DNA from: Paludibacter sp.
GTDB lineage: Bacteria; Bacteroidota; Bacteroidia; Bacteroidales; Paludibacteraceae
Direction of reading: 5' to 3'
NCBI GenBank assembly: GCA_028690665.1
Contig: JAQVAV010000003.1
Location: forward strand, 124,001-188,000
Length of the DNA stretch: 64,000 bases
Part shown: positions 42,834 through 53,490 of the stretch, piece after piece
How the letters are laid out: every line of letters begins with the position of its first letter
Numbering within the stretch: position 1 is the stretch's first letter
Program-made: the position numbers and the translations under genes
Notes under the pieces: generated by a model
Seen by the model: the letters and a program-made list of their open reading frames with translations, nothing else
Told to the model about the DNA's origin: nothing
Databases searched by the model: none

Positions 42834-45800
42834 TTAACGAGTTAACATAAATTTAAAACTCAAACCAAAGTTAGTCGAAGAGACCGGATACGTCGAAGAT
42901 ATAAGAGGAGTAGTTGCCTGCCTGTCATAGAAAAGTTGTATATTAACTTTTGAACTAAATACATAATCGGCCATGATCTTCAGGGTAAACAATTTATTTC
43001 CACTCGAAGCCTGTGTTACATCTTCTTCTATTTTCCTGAGTAATGTTTTTATATCTTTATAAGACAGGTCTGCACTAATTTTCAGATCGTTCTTAATTTT
43101 TGATTGTTGATCATTTTTTAAACGAAGAATAACATCAAAATCTTTCAAAACATAACCCAAACCAAGAACAAATTCATCAGAATTTGCCTCAACAAGCTGA
43201 GTGCTTGAAAGATTAAGTGATAAGCTGCGTTGTTTTTTGTATTCAGCTTTTGCTGTCATACTATTCTTCATCGCTACATTTACTCCAAACAACGGGCTGA
43301 ACTGTTCGCTTAGAGATACTGTAGAAATAGAATATGGTGAAGAAGGTATTATACTTTTTGTGCTCTCATCAAACACAAATCCCATTAAATCATCAGCCGA
43401 ACCTAAAGCCACCCAATCAGAATATGAAGTGTAGCTGCCTATACTGTAACGACATGTATAAGCATGGGAAATACTGACCGATTTAAATCTATCTTTAATC
43501 CATGGAATTTTCGACAATCCATCATAACTAATACTCCAGTTAGGTAAAGTATTCAACATTGAAAGAAACGGATTGGTATCCATTATATTTACATCCCGTC
43601 CTGTATATGCTGAAAGAAAAGCAGGAATAAGCACATCTGCCGAATTCAGGCCGTATGCACCAAGTTCAGAATTGTAGGTTTCGGGAACATCCGAAAGATC
43701 CTCGAAAAAGCCGGTTGTCGGATATTTTGTTCCGGCATACTTTGCATTCAGCCGATTTGCAATAATCTGACGATTTTCTAAAAATTTATTATATACCTCC
43801 GATTCATAACCTCTTTCAGCCGTTCCTAGTTTTTTAAATGCCGTGGCAATAGCCACCTGAGTAATATTATAACTACCATTATAGGTTGTCGGCATACCAT
43901 TATACATATATTGAACCGTACTATTGTCAGCCGTATAACGTTTAGCATTCAGGCTTATTTTAAATCCGGGAATAGGCTCCAGATTCGCTTTTATGTCCAA
44001 ATCTGAAGTATATGCCAAAGTAACAGGATTTACGACATCGGTACCACCATACAACCAACCATTATCAACGGCATTCTGCAATGTATTGTCGTCAAAAAGG
44101 CCAAAGGTAAACGCATAACCGGGAATACTTTTCCCTTCTTTGTCCTGCCCTAAAAAGCCAGGCTCAGAAAGAAGACCGGGAAGCACCATGCTACTTGATT
44201 TCCGGTATGTGAATGAAGCGCGTCTTACCATCATTAAGAATCTGGATCCAAAATCAACTGCCTTACGTGCAAAACTGACATTATTCGGATCAAGTGTTGT
44301 AACTATCACTGTTACACTGTCCATATTTTCTTTTGGAAATATATCCAGAGAATTCTCATTTGCCTGCTTATAATTGAGATTGATCTGCTTACCTTTTTTA
44401 TCTGTAGCAAATAATTTCAAAGTTTGACTTCTGAGTTTATGGTTAAGCGTCAGTTTATTTCCCTGCTCAAGATTTATTGTCTGTTTATATGATTTAGGTA
44501 CAAATTTTTGCCTGTTTTGTTGCATTGAAAATTTTCGATTGACATTCTTTAGATAGGCAGATTTGGTATACAATTTTTCAAAATTAAACTGCCCGTCTAT
44601 AGAAAATGCGCCCATTGAAGTTGCGACATTACCGATAGAAACTGAGTCTTCATACATTGCTGTGCGATTCCAATTATAAGTAGAATTATATGAAGTATTA
44701 GCAGTTATCCAGTCAAATAGCGGGATTTTATTAATTGGCAAAGTCCACGAAGCTGAAAACACTTGTTGATATGTATATGGAGTCCCTAATTTCCGAATAC
44801 TTGCCAACACGGTATCACGCCATTGCTCATAGTATTCCTTTCCAATTTCAGGAGTATACTGATATTCTTCTATATTTGCATTCATAGCTGTCTGGAAACT
44901 TAAATGCAAAGATTTTGTCAAATCAAATTTAATATCAAAATTTCTGTTCCATGCAAAATCTTTACTAAAAGTCAACAAATTTTCTCTGGACAATTCTCCG
45001 GTAAAATCTCGCAATAAAACCTGCGAAAACTGACGGTTCATATCGGTATTAAAACTAATTGACGATGGCTGATAATTAAAATTAAAGTCTTTTATGATTT
45101 TATATATTGGCTTGTCTAATGCTTTTACGTTTTTAAAAGGCTCAACGGGTTTATTTCCGAAAGAATAATTATAATTAATAGCGCCACGTTCCTGCTTATC
45201 CATATTTTTCTCAACTTCAGGACTTGCCTCATTGTTTTCGGAATAAGCATAAGTAAACGTAACGTTGGCCGGATCATAGAATTGCGGTTTTTTACTTTTT
45301 ATATTGACTTTAGCAGAAGATATATTAAAGCTTTTGGATGTAGTTATTGTTTTCGAATTTGCAATTAAAGTATCTTTTGCACTTTGAGAATCAAGGTTAT
45401 CCAACGCATCTGTCAATAGTATATCCTCATCCAAAGGATCATACTTGGGTGTAACTGTCTGATTTGTGTAGGAAAAATATGCGGGTAGCTGAATTTTAAC
45501 TTTTTCAGGGAGAAAGCGCCCCAGCTCCATATTTGTTGAAAGATTCATTTGGTAAAGATCATCCTGACGACGGTTCAGAACATTACTTTCGATACTTCCG
45601 TATCCGGCTGTTTCCACCCGTCCGGAAACATTGATATTGCCAATATCCGACACACTTACGGCAAGATTACCCATAGCAGCCCAACCTCCGGATTCATCAA
45701 ATTCGGAAAGGCGCATCTCATTGACCCATACCTCACCTGACTTAATTTCACCGCTTATATCCCGGATTCCGATCATAATATTCTGAACATCTGAAAGAGT

Positions 45801-48800
45801 CGGATTTCCAACAACACGGATTTTATTTTTGTCATTATCGTAATAAGGAATCAAATCGGAAATGTATGAACCATCTTGTTTGGCTTTATTCCTTTTTAGT
45901 TTTGCATTAGTAAGTACCGAAAATGGAAAATCAAACATATTTTCTTCGGGCCAGACAGTTTCCCTATCGTCATCTGAATCACCGGAGTACACACGTGCCG
46001 GTGTAAGCTTCAAAGGAATTTCATATTCATAATAATTATTCGTTAGATCCGAACCTAATCTTACAAAACAGCTTAACTGATAATCCTCTAAATTATGTGT
46101 ATCATCAGCAGGTTGTTCGGCATGAACGAACATTTGGAAACGTTTATAATTACGCATATCATAAGATGTTTGTTTATAAACACCTCTGGCATCGCCCGGA
46201 GCAAGATCTGATACTTTAAGTACCATTGATTGTTCATTCAGTTGTAAAATTTGGGTTTGTCCAGGATCAGTTTCACGGGTAATTCCCGGAGGCATAACAT
46301 AATTAACAGGCGTTTTATCAGAATTTTCTTCGATATTAACGGACTGAACATCTAAAGTTCCATCTGAAACAGGTACTGTTCCCGCATTATACAGCACCTT
46401 AGAGAAAGTTCTCCATTCTCCCCGAACCAAATCTAAAGAAGCAAATCGTAAATGTTTTTCCTGTTCAAAACCAGTCATAAACATACGCATAAACCTGATT
46501 GATTTGAAATTACGGATATTTCCGATTTTTTCTTGATACTCTCTGATCGGAATTTTAAACTGATACCATGTAACCGGCTCAGAAGTCCCATTCGCCAGAT
46601 TTACCGTAGAAGTATAGCTATCGACGATATGATTATAGCCGACTACCATAGAATCTTTCTTAATCGCGACTTTATACTGATAGTATTTTTCATACTCATT
46701 CAGTGTATTATCTCCATTAACATCCTCTACATCAGGCAGTGATGTAGCTGTTGTAGAGTAAGTCTCATCCGTATTATTTGCATCGGGAGAATTTCCTTCT
46801 GTTCCATTATAATGTTTGTAACGTGTCAGGATATCCGCATCTTCATTATCGTAAATTGTAGATTTATAAAAGCTGTAATTGTCTCCGGCCGGATCATTTA
46901 TTGGTGAAAACCGGTCACTTTTCATTCGTTCACGTGCTTCCGGTGTAATTTTTGCCTCCACTTCGGACACATAATCCCTGTAAGATGGAAACTTAAATTC
47001 ATCTTCGGTTGATAAACCATCCAATCCCACATCCTGATGTGCTCTGGCTCCCTCTGTATTATCAAAAGCTGTAACAGTAGACTGCGTTTTAGGAACACGT
47101 CCCCAAATCGTTGAAGTTGTTTTTGTCGTGTCCCCATCAATAGGCAATCCGTGTTCAAATGCTTTTTTACCATCTTTCAGAATGTCTTCACTTATATCCC
47201 CCAAATTAAAGTACAGATCACCTCCTTTATCGATACCATCTTCATCATAAATAAATGGATCCATCAGCCAGAATTCAATATATTCAATATTGGCTGTTTC
47301 AAAGTCAGTATTATCCAATTTACGCATGATTCCACCCCAGCGCTGTGCAGGATTAGTCAGGTAGCCATTAGCATCCATATTCTTATCAACCACAAGATTA
47401 TACGGACCGCGCTCAGTAGGATAAAATGAAAGATTCATGACCGTAAGAATTGCCCGGTCTGTTACGAGCGTACTCTTATTGGGGAACACTTCTTTCACCA
47501 GAACATCACGTGTATAATGATTGGATTGAGACTCAACATTATTTCTAAGATTGACAGGCGTCGTACGCCCTGGATTCGTAGAATTCAAAATTTGATCAAC
47601 ATAATACCATGCCAACAATGCCCGGTTCTTGCCATAATCAAGACCAGAACTTGCTGCTTCGGGAAACAAGGCCTCATCTTCTTTGGGATTATATGGCGTA
47701 GACGCCAGATACCAGTTAACTGGATAGTGAAGATCAATGGAAGTTTGGGTTGATTCAAAATCATCAATATATGCAAGCCCTGCACTACTTACCACAGACG
47801 AATGTCCCGGAATAAGCTGAGCAAACTCGGCATTTAGCGCAATAGTCGATGGTTTCGTTGCATTTACAAAAGGTAATTTGTCAACCATATTCGTCAACCA
47901 TTGAGACTCTGTTTTCCACGAAGTATTTAATCCCCAGATTGTATTAGAAATAGGTTCGTCTCCTGTATTGACTTTAGTAGTCAACGGAACTTCTGAGAGA
48001 TGCATTATTGTACCACCCAACGTAAAGTCTTTATTAAACTGATATTCAAGATGAGTACCCACCAACGACTTCCGTTGCATACTAAACGTTGATTGATTCT
48101 CTAATTTTACGTCAACACTCGTTCCCGATTCTAAGATAGATTCATTCAAAATCGTCACGGTTCCCATCGTATAATCCACCGTATAATCCACATTTTCGGT
48201 AAGCGTAGCACCTCCCGCTGTCACTGTTACCGACCCCCGGGGAACATTCATGGCATTGAGATTAATCTGCGAACTACTTGAAGATTTATATTCACCAACG
48301 AGTTTAAATTTATTTTTTTCTGTTAATTCCTGAGCATCAACAAGTGTAGAATTATACAGTTCATCGAAAGCATACTTATCAGCGATAATACTATCCCCGA
48401 TTTCTTCTCTGAGGTGTTTTCCGAATGGTTCTAACACAGGAAAAATGATTCTACCAGAAGTCGGCAAAACAGTCAATCCCTCCACATAATCAAATTTCCC
48501 ATCCGGATTAAGATTGTCTTTTGAATCCAGACGATCAAGATTCATTACTTTCAAAAGTAATTTATTCTTGATATTTCCAACCGGAAGATATTGTAATTCA
48601 GTGCCTACCGAATCATTTTCATATACAATATTCAACTCAAAACCATCTTCCTGAATTTGTGTTGAACCCAGATAATATACATTCTTCATCATCAAATCCC
48701 ACATAGCTAAATCGGGAGATTCCGTAGTACTTTTCAAAAGTTTTACAAATAAAGCTTTAGGAGTTGTAATATTATCAGAAGAAAATTCACCAACCTGATA

Positions 48801-50273
48801 AGTCGTCCCGGCATACGTATATTCGTATGCAACAGCAAGTACTTCATCCGAATTCAGAGTAGACTTAAGCGAAAGAATGCCTAGTGATGTATTAAGGGTG
48901 TATTCTGATGGTTCAAGCTTGCGTGCGCTCTCTACTTTTTCAAAATCTTCTCCTCCAACAAAATTAGTTTCTCCAAATGCAGATGTCAAAACACTATTAG
49001 TCAAATCAATATCTCGAACGCCAGCTAAAGCTTTTACAGATTCATAAAGGTTATTCGCCTTATTTTGTGGCAATGATGTTGATACTTCTTTTGACCATAA
49101 ATCGGGATTATCAATACGATCGGCTTCTCCAAGATCTTCAAACGCAACGATATTTCTGGCCTCATCATAATCCGCTTTTTTATTGGTCACCCATACCTCA
49201 ATTCGGTTAATTGTAATACCCGAAGAAACAGTAGGAAGACTTTTCATAGCACTTTCGAAATGATCCCTGAAATATTGGCTCAAGAAAAAATGCCGGTTCT
49301 CATCATACTCATCAGCGCTCACTTCAAAGCTTGTTGTTTGAGACCCTCCTTTTGAACTTACTGTTTTGGTTTCAGATTGTTGTTGACTTGCAATGGCCGA
49401 TACATTCAGTTTTCCAAACTGCAAATCGGTTTTTATACCAAATAAAGCCGTACTTCCTGTAATTAAGGAACTATTAAGTTGCATACTTACATTCCCGGCT
49501 TCAATATTTTTTATAATATCATCTTCTTTACCTTTGTAGGCTAGCTTTACCTTTTTCTGGTCAAAATCAAATGTTGATTCTGTATTATAATTCATTCCGA
49601 AATTCACCTTATCTCCCACTGAGCCATTAACATTCATTTGAATTTTCATATCAAACTCAGGAACAATGGAGCTTCTCATCTCCTCCGTAAGGGCCGGATT
49701 GTCAATCCGATTATGTTTTATTCCAAATACAAGTTCGGCTGAGCCCTGAGTTTTCACTTGTACCCCACCCGGTCCAAAAACTTTATCTGCCGGACCAATA
49801 TTAAATTTCATATCAGAAACAGAGAATTTGTCTTCGTTACTTTTTTCTACCGTTGAATTTTTTTCCTTCCAATAATCCTGCAGTTCTTTTTTCCCGGAAT
49901 AGTCAAAATATTCTTTTCCCGTCATCATATAAGGAGTAGATATTTCCATATTCCCCACATAAGTCCGAAATACATAAAATCCGGATTCAGGGTCATAGTC
50001 AATGACCGATTTTACGTTATCCGGTTTCTGTGTATCCATAGGATATATTTTATTCAAATCTTCGTATGAGCTAATCTTATATTCCTTGACAGGAAATTTT
50101 CGGGTAGTATCCGGTATTGAATTATCATTCTTTTCTTTTGCCGGCACAACTTTTTCTTCAACAGGCATCTGAGAGTTATCAGATGTCTTTACAAAAGCAT
50201 AAGACGAACTAAAAACAAGAACTAATAAAATTAAAATTGGAAAGAAGTTTTTTATATTTCGCATATAGGACAT
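42834..50273 (-). CDS. sprA: T9SS outer-membrane translocon protein SprA/Sov
   Basis: Giant beta-barrel forming the outer-membrane pore of the type IX secretion system. The 2479 residues compare with about 2400-2500 for SprA of Flavobacterium johnsoniae and Sov of Porphyromonas gingivalis. After a signal peptide (about 1-27) it carries FNIGPADKVFGPGGVQVKTQGSAELVFGIKHNRIDNP, the SprA N-terminal signature, then long strand-rich regions (GYGSIESNVLNRRQDDLYQ, SFNTDMNRQFSQVLLRDF) to a terminal strand ending KFMLTR. The frame is unbroken. It lies 40 nt downstream of ruvA, an order also found in F. johnsoniae-type genomes, so it probably shares the ruvA promoter. The cargo in this window includes the PL11 lyase and the type B protein. 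ATG at 50264 is an alternative start. Confidence 0.96.
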   Translation of the reverse strand: MSYMRNIKNFFPILILLVLVFSSSYAFVKTSDNSQMPVEEKVVPAKEKNDNSIPDTTRKFPVKEYKISSYEDLNKIYPMDTQKPDNVKSVIDYDPESGFYVFRTYVGNMEISTPYMMTGKEYFDYSGKKELQDYWKEKNSTVEKSNEDKFSVSDMKFNIGPADKVFGPGGVQVKTQGSAELVFGIKHNRIDNPALTEEMRSSIVPEFDMKIQMNVNGSVGDKVNFGMNYNTESTFDFDQKKVKLAYKGKEDDIIKNIEAGNVSMQLNSSLITGSTALFGIKTDLQFGKLNVSAIASQQQSETKTVSSKGGSQTTSFEVSADEYDENRHFFLSQYFRDHFESAMKSLPTVSSGITINRIEVWVTNKKADYDEARNIVAFEDLGEADRIDNPDLWSKEVSTSLPQNKANNLYESVKALAGVRDIDLTNSVLTSAFGETNFVGGEDFEKVESARKLEPSEYTLNTSLGILSLKSTLNSDEVLAVAYEYTYAGTTYQVGEFSSDNITTPKALFVKLLKSTTESPDLAMWDLMMKNVYYLGSTQIQEDGFELNIVYENDSVGTELQYLPVGNIKNKLLLKVMNLDRLDSKDNLNPDGKFDYVEGLTVLPTSGRIIFPVLEPFGKHLREEIGDSIIADKYAFDELYNSTLVDAQELTEKNKFKLVGEYKSSSSSQINLNAMNVPRGSVTVTAGGATLTENVDYTVDYTMGTVTILNESILESGTSVDVKLENQSTFSMQRKSLVGTHLEYQFNKDFTLGGTIMHLSEVPLTTKVNTGDEPISNTIWGLNTSWKTESQWLTNMVDKLPFVNATKPSTIALNAEFAQLIPGHSSVVSSAGLAYIDDFESTQTSIDLHYPVNWYLASTPYNPKEDEALFPEAASSGLDYGKNRALLAWYYVDQILNSTNPGRTTPVNLRNNVESQSNHYTRDVLVKEVFPNKSTLVTDRAILTVMNLSFYPTERGPYNLVVDKNMDANGYLTNPAQRWGGIMRKLDNTDFETANIEYIEFWLMDPFIYDEDGIDKGGDLYFNLGDISEDILKDGKKAFEHGLPIDGDTTKTTSTIWGRVPKTQSTVTAFDNTEGARAHQDVGLDGLSTEDEFKFPSYRDYVSEVEAKITPEARERMKSDRFSPINDPAGDNYSFYKSTIYDNEDADILTRYKHYNGTEGNSPDANNTDETYSTTATSLPDVEDVNGDNTLNEYEKYYQYKVAIKKDSMVVGYNHIVDSYTSTVNLANGTSEPVTWYQFKIPIREYQEKIGNIRNFKSIRFMRMFMTGFEQEKHLRFASLDLVRGEWRTFSKVLYNAGTVPVSDGTLDVQSVNIEENSDKTPVNYVMPPGITRETDPGQTQILQLNEQSMVLKVSDLAPGDARGVYKQTSYDMRNYKRFQMFVHAEQPADDTHNLEDYQLSCFVRLGSDLTNNYYEYEIPLKLTPARVYSGDSDDDRETVWPEENMFDFPFSVLTNAKLKRNKAKQDGSYISDLIPYYDNDKNKIRVVGNPTLSDVQNIMIGIRDISGEIKSGEVWVNEMRLSEFDESGGWAAMGNLAVSVSDIGNINVSGRVETAGYGSIESNVLNRRQDDLYQMNLSTNMELGRFLPEKVKIQLPAYFSYTNQTVTPKYDPLDEDILLTDALDNLDSQSAKDTLIANSKTITTSKSFNISSAKVNIKSKKPQFYDPANVTFTYAYSENNEASPEVEKNMDKQERGAINYNYSFGNKPVEPFKNVKALDKPIYKIIKDFNFNYQPSSISFNTDMNRQFSQVLLRDFTGELSRENLLTFSKDFAWNRNFDIKFDLTKSLHLSFQTAMNANIEEYQYTPEIGKEYYEQWRDTVLASIRKLGTPYTYQQVFSASWTLPINKIPLFDWITANTSYNSTYNWNRTAMYEDSVSIGNVATSMGAFSIDGQFNFEKLYTKSAYLKNVNRKFSMQQNRQKFVPKSYKQTINLEQGNKLTLNHKLRSQTLKLFATDKKGKQINLNYKQANENSLDIFPKENMDSVTVIVTTLDPNNVSFARKAVDFGSRFLMMVRRASFTYRKSSSMVLPGLLSEPGFLGQDKEGKSIPGYAFTFGLFDDNTLQNAVDNGWLYGGTDVVNPVTLAYTSDLDIKANLEPIPGFKISLNAKRYTADNSTVQYMYNGMPTTYNGSYNITQVAIATAFKKLGTAERGYESEVYNKFLENRQIIANRLNAKYAGTKYPTTGFFEDLSDVPETYNSELGAYGLNSADVLIPAFLSAYTGRDVNIMDTNPFLSMLNTLPNWSISYDGLSKIPWIKDRFKSVSISHAYTCRYSIGSYTSYSDWVALGSADDLMGFVFDESTKSIIPSSPYSISTVSLSEQFSPLFGVNVAMKNSMTAKAEYKKQRSLSLNLSSTQLVEANSDEFVLGLGYVLKDFDVILRLKNDQQSKIKNDLKISADLSYKDIKTLLRKIEEDVTQASSGNKLFTLKIMADYVFSSKVNIQLFYDRQATTPLISSTYPVSSTNFGLSFKFMLTR

Positions 50274-50313
50274 TTCGGAAATTAACGCATCAAGTCAAGG
50301 TTAATCAAATCAG

Positions 50314-50910
50314 TTAAAGCATTTTCAGGGCTTGTTTAATAATTTGCTCAACACGAAGGCCCTGTTCTGATTTCAGAATTTGGGTTACAACTTTCTGTGA
50401 AGCTGAAGCTGTAAATCCCAACATAACAAGTGCAGAAACAGCTTCCTCTCCGGTTTCACCCATCAATGGCGCATTTGAAGACAAATTATTTCCTGTACTA
50501 ATACCGGTAACTTTATATATTTTATCTTTTAAATCAACAATTATCCTTTGGGCGGTTTTAGAACCTATGCCTTTAATCGCATTTAAAGCGGTAACGTTCC
50601 CGGATCCAATCATATCCTGAAGCTCATTTACAGAATATGAAGACATTATCATACGGGCAGTATTAGCTCCGATTCCCGAAACTGAAATCAAAAGTAAAAA
50701 CAGTTGCCTTTCTGTCTGATTCATAAACCCAAACAGCAAAAGGGCATCTTCCCGTATCGATTCATAAATAAAAAGTTTTGATTGGCGATCATTCTGCAAA
50801 GCAGAATACGTCGGAAGTGTTATCTGAATATAATAACCAACTCCGGAAGTCTCAAGAACAACTGCAGTAGGCGTCAGTTCTGTTATCTCTCCCTTAATAT
50901 AATCTATCAT
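50314..50910 (-). CDS. ruvA: Holliday junction branch-migration subunit RuvA
   Basis: Tetrameric DNA-binding part of RuvAB, acting on Holliday junctions. The 198 residues start MIDYIKGEITELTPTAVVLETSGVGYYIQITLP (OB-fold domain), have two helix-hairpin-helix motifs (LISVSGIGANTARMI and LNAIKGIGSKTAQRIIVDLKDK), and a C-terminal UBA-like domain that binds RuvB. It has a -7 element 23 nt upstream and precedes sprA on the same strand. Confidence 0.97.
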   Translation of the reverse strand: MIDYIKGEITELTPTAVVLETSGVGYYIQITLPTYSALQNDRQSKLFIYESIREDALLLFGFMNQTERQLFLLLISVSGIGANTARMIMSSYSVNELQDMIGSGNVTALNAIKGIGSKTAQRIIVDLKDKIYKVTGISTGNNLSSNAPLMGETGEEAVSALVMLGFTASASQKVVTQILKSEQGLRVEQIIKQALKML

Positions 50911-50933
50911 TTTTACTTTTTATTATTAACCTG

Positions 50934-50941
50934 CAAATGTA
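50934..50941 (-). promoter_or_regulatory. -7 promoter element for ruvA-sprA
   Basis: TACATTTG on the minus strand, 23 nt upstream of the ruvA ATG (50910), matches TAnnTTTG. Confidence 0.6.
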
Positions 50942-51106
50942 CTTATTTTTTATAACTAACACAATAAGAACCGCGGGTTGCATGCGCTATATATTAACTA
51001 ATCAGAATAACGTAAAAAGAGCGCAAAAAGTACACTTCTAAACTTAAAAGGAGTGAAAATACTTTATTTTTTAACGTAAACAATCAGGCCCTTAGCAACA
51101 AAATCT

Positions 51107-51114
51107 TATATTTG
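51107..51114 (+). promoter_or_regulatory. -7 promoter element for the superoxide dismutase gene
   Basis: TATATTTG matches TAnnTTTG, 49 nt upstream of the ATG at 51164. Confidence 0.55.
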
Positions 51115-51163
51115 GTGTTATGCAAGGAAAACGATTTATTAACTACAAACAATTTTAAAAATC

Positions 51164-51835
51164 ATGAGACAAACAATTTTTACAATTGCAATCTGGTTCG
51201 CAGCCACCATAATAGGCTTTGCACAGTTTAAACTACCAACGCTCCCATACAGCTACAGCGCATTGGAGCCTTATATTGACAGCACAACTATGTATATCCA
51301 CCTGAATAAACATCATGCTGCGTATACAAATAAACTAAATAAAGCAATTGAAGAAAATCCTTCGTTTAAAGGTAAAACCATTGAAGAATTATTTTCTGCA
51401 ATGAAAATGATGCCTAAAAGCCTGAAAGAAGCGGTCAGAGAAGCCGGAGGTGGGTACTACAATCATTGTATTTTTTGGGAATCACTGGCTCCTGCTGGTA
51501 CTGCACCGATGTCACCCGAATTGGAAAAAATAATGAATGAAAATTTTGGTAGCGTTGATAATTTTAAGCAAGCCTTCGAAAAAATTGCATTGGACAGATT
51601 TGGTTCCGGTTGGGCATGGATGATTAAAATGGACGATGGAAAACTTAAAATTGTCACCACTGCAAATCAGGATAACACATTAATGTCAATTATTGGATTG
51701 CACGCAAAACCTATTTTAGGCCTTGATTTATGGGAGCATGCTTATTACCTGAAATATCAAGCTGACAGAAAAGCTTATATCGATGCCTTCTGGAATGTCG
51801 TTAACTGGAAACATGTTGAGGAAGCTATAAAATAA
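51164..51835 (+). CDS. Exported Fe/Mn-type superoxide dismutase
   Basis: Converts superoxide to oxygen and peroxide. The 223 residues contain an N-terminal signal peptide (about 1-20, IIGFAQ), unusual for Fe/Mn SODs, which are normally cytosolic. The metal ligands are complete: His46 in YIHLNKHHAAY, His101 in GGGYYNHCIFW, Asp188 and His192 in DLWEHAYY. GSGWAWMIK and NQDN also fit. The usual cytosolic GGHxNH/GGAxNH motif reads GGGYYNH here. Metal preference cannot be decided. Location in the periplasm or on the surface is predicted, so it probably guards against external superoxide. Monocistronic between a promoter and a strong terminator. Confidence 0.92.
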   Translation: MRQTIFTIAIWFAATIIGFAQFKLPTLPYSYSALEPYIDSTTMYIHLNKHHAAYTNKLNKAIEENPSFKGKTIEELFSAMKMMPKSLKEAVREAGGGYYNHCIFWESLAPAGTAPMSPELEKIMNENFGSVDNFKQAFEKIALDRFGSGWAWMIKMDDGKLKIVTTANQDNTLMSIIGLHAKPILGLDLWEHAYYLKYQADRKAYIDAFWNVVNWKHVEEAIK

Positions 51836-51840
51836 AACAT

Positions 51841-51875
51841 AAAAAAACTTCGGTGAAATTCACCGAAGTTTTTTA
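51841..51875. terminator. Bidirectional terminator between SOD and the wbp operon
   Basis: AAAAAACTTCGGTGAA pairs perfectly with TTCACCGAAGTTTTTT over a tiny loop, with A- and T-runs on each side. Confidence 0.92.
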
Positions 51876-52898
51876 TTATTTTTTCTTCCATTGTTCATCC
51901 CTCACCTTGTAGATACGTTCTATAATTTCAACTACTTTAAGGCCTTCCAGCACGTTAGTAGTTATCGTACCTTTATCTTTTAGCTTATCTACTACATTCT
52001 GAATTACATAATGATGATTTTGGGCAGATCCTTTGTATAATCCATAATCATTAGGAGGATTTGATGGGGCAAGTTCCGGCATTTCGTAATCTTTCACATG
52101 GCAGTATACCACATCGTTCATATACTGGCCGGCGACTTTAATTGTTCCCCTCTCTCCAATAATCGTAATGCTACTTTCCAGATTAGTATCCCATACAGAG
52201 GTAGAATAATTCAGAGAGCCCATACCTCCATTAATAAAATCGAAAGCGACGACTCCACTATCTTCAAAAGCAGTCAAATTCTGATGATTGAAATCCGCAA
52301 AATTTCCACGAATATTCGTAATATCCCCAAACAACCAGTACATGATATCAATAAAATGCGAAAACTGAGTAAACAAGGTTCCACCATCTAATTTTGCATC
52401 CCCATGCCAGTTTCCTTTTTTATAGTAACGGCTGTCCCGATTCCAAAAGCAATCAAGTTTCACAAAATAAATATCGCCAAGAATTCTATTATCAACAACT
52501 TCTTTCAACCACACAGAAGGAGGTGAATAACGATTTTGCATGACACTAAAAACATGTTTTGACATTTCAAGTGATTTAAACAAAATCATTTCGGCATCCG
52601 CTTTTGTCAATGCAATTGGTTTCTCAAGGACAACATGTTTTTTTGCCTGCAAAGCCTTAATTGCATAATTAGCATGAAAACCGTTAGGGGTACAAATATT
52701 TACAACATCAATATCCAGGTCAGCAGCCAAAAGTTCGTCTATAGAACTAAAAAACTTTTCTGTAATTCCTTCTATACCGAGCTCTTTCGGAGACAACACA
52801 TCACAGACAGCGACCAATTCTGAATCGGGATTGCGGCGAATCATTTCGGCATGCCTTTTCCCGATATGTCCCTGTCCAATCACTGCAAATTTTATCAT
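51876..52898 (-). CDS. Gfo/Idh/MocA-family dehydrogenase, WbpB/WlbA-like
   Basis: NAD-dependent sugar-nucleotide dehydrogenase predicted to oxidise C3 of UDP-N-acetylglucosaminuronate. The 340 residues start MIKFAVIGQGHIGKRHAEMI (nucleotide-binding GxGxxG, 8-13), have EKPIAL (Lys in the conserved EKP motif) and SHFIDIMYWLFGD with a catalytic His. WbpB/WlbA works with an aminotransferase (WbpE) and an acetyltransferase (WbpD); both are encoded directly upstream in the same orientation. It is the last gene of the block, 16 nt after wbpD. Confidence 0.85.
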   Translation of the reverse strand: MIKFAVIGQGHIGKRHAEMIRRNPDSELVAVCDVLSPKELGIEGITEKFFSSIDELLAADLDIDVVNICTPNGFHANYAIKALQAKKHVVLEKPIALTKADAEMILFKSLEMSKHVFSVMQNRYSPPSVWLKEVVDNRILGDIYFVKLDCFWNRDSRYYKKGNWHGDAKLDGGTLFTQFSHFIDIMYWLFGDITNIRGNFADFNHQNLTAFEDSGVVAFDFINGGMGSLNYSTSVWDTNLESSITIIGERGTIKVAGQYMNDVVYCHVKDYEMPELAPSNPPNDYGLYKGSAQNHHYVIQNVVDKLKDKGTITTNVLEGLKVVEIIERIYKVRDEQWKKK

Positions 52899-52914
52899 TT
52901 CTTATTTTTTTATA

Positions 52915-53490
52915 TTATGAAAGTCGTTTAACCTCACCATCTGACAAATGATACCGCTGACCCGTTTCCGGACAAACAGCATCTCCCGCCTTATCAAAAC
53001 TCAATTTATGTCCATACTCACTAACCCATCCTGTCTGCCTGGCCGGATTGCCAATTACAAGCGCGTATGGTTTTACATTTTTTGTTACTACCGCTCCAGC
53101 CCCAATTAATGCATATTCCCCAATTTCATTTCCACAAACCACCGTTGCATTTGCCCCGATACTTGCCCCCTTACGAACATACGTTGTTGCATATTGACTC
53201 TTCCGGTTAACATGGCTCCGAGGATTAATCACATTGGTAAAAACCATTGAAGGTCCCAAAAAAACATCATCTTCACATATCACTCCGGTATACACAGACA
53301 CATTATTCTGAATTTTCACATTCCGTCCTAATTTAACAGCCGGCGAAATTACTACATTTTGGCCAATATTACAAGCATCTCCTATTTCACAACCTGCCAT
53401 TATATGGGAAAAATGCCATATTTTTGTTCCTTCACCAATAATACACCCAGCATCAACAACCGCAGTATCATGCGCAAAATAATTACTCAT
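52915..53490 (-). CDS. Left-handed beta-helix N-acetyltransferase, WbpD/WlbB-like
   Basis: Predicted to acetylate the 3-amino group of UDP-2-acetamido-3-amino-2,3-dideoxyglucuronate. The 191 residues are made of hexapeptide repeats ([LIV]-G-x4 pattern: VVDAGCIIGEGTKIWHFSHIMAGCEIGDACNIGQNVVIS...) with the loop PRSHVNRKSQYATTYVRKGASIGANATVVCG, as in WbpD/WlbB. The start codon overlaps the stop of the upstream membrane-protein gene by 4 nt (ATGA), so the two are translationally coupled. Confidence 0.88.
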   Translation of the reverse strand: MSNYFAHDTAVVDAGCIIGEGTKIWHFSHIMAGCEIGDACNIGQNVVISPAVKLGRNVKIQNNVSVYTGVICEDDVFLGPSMVFTNVINPRSHVNRKSQYATTYVRKGASIGANATVVCGNEIGEYALIGAGAVVTKNVKPYALVIGNPARQTGWVSEYGHKLSFDKAGDAVCPETGQRYHLSDGEVKRLS

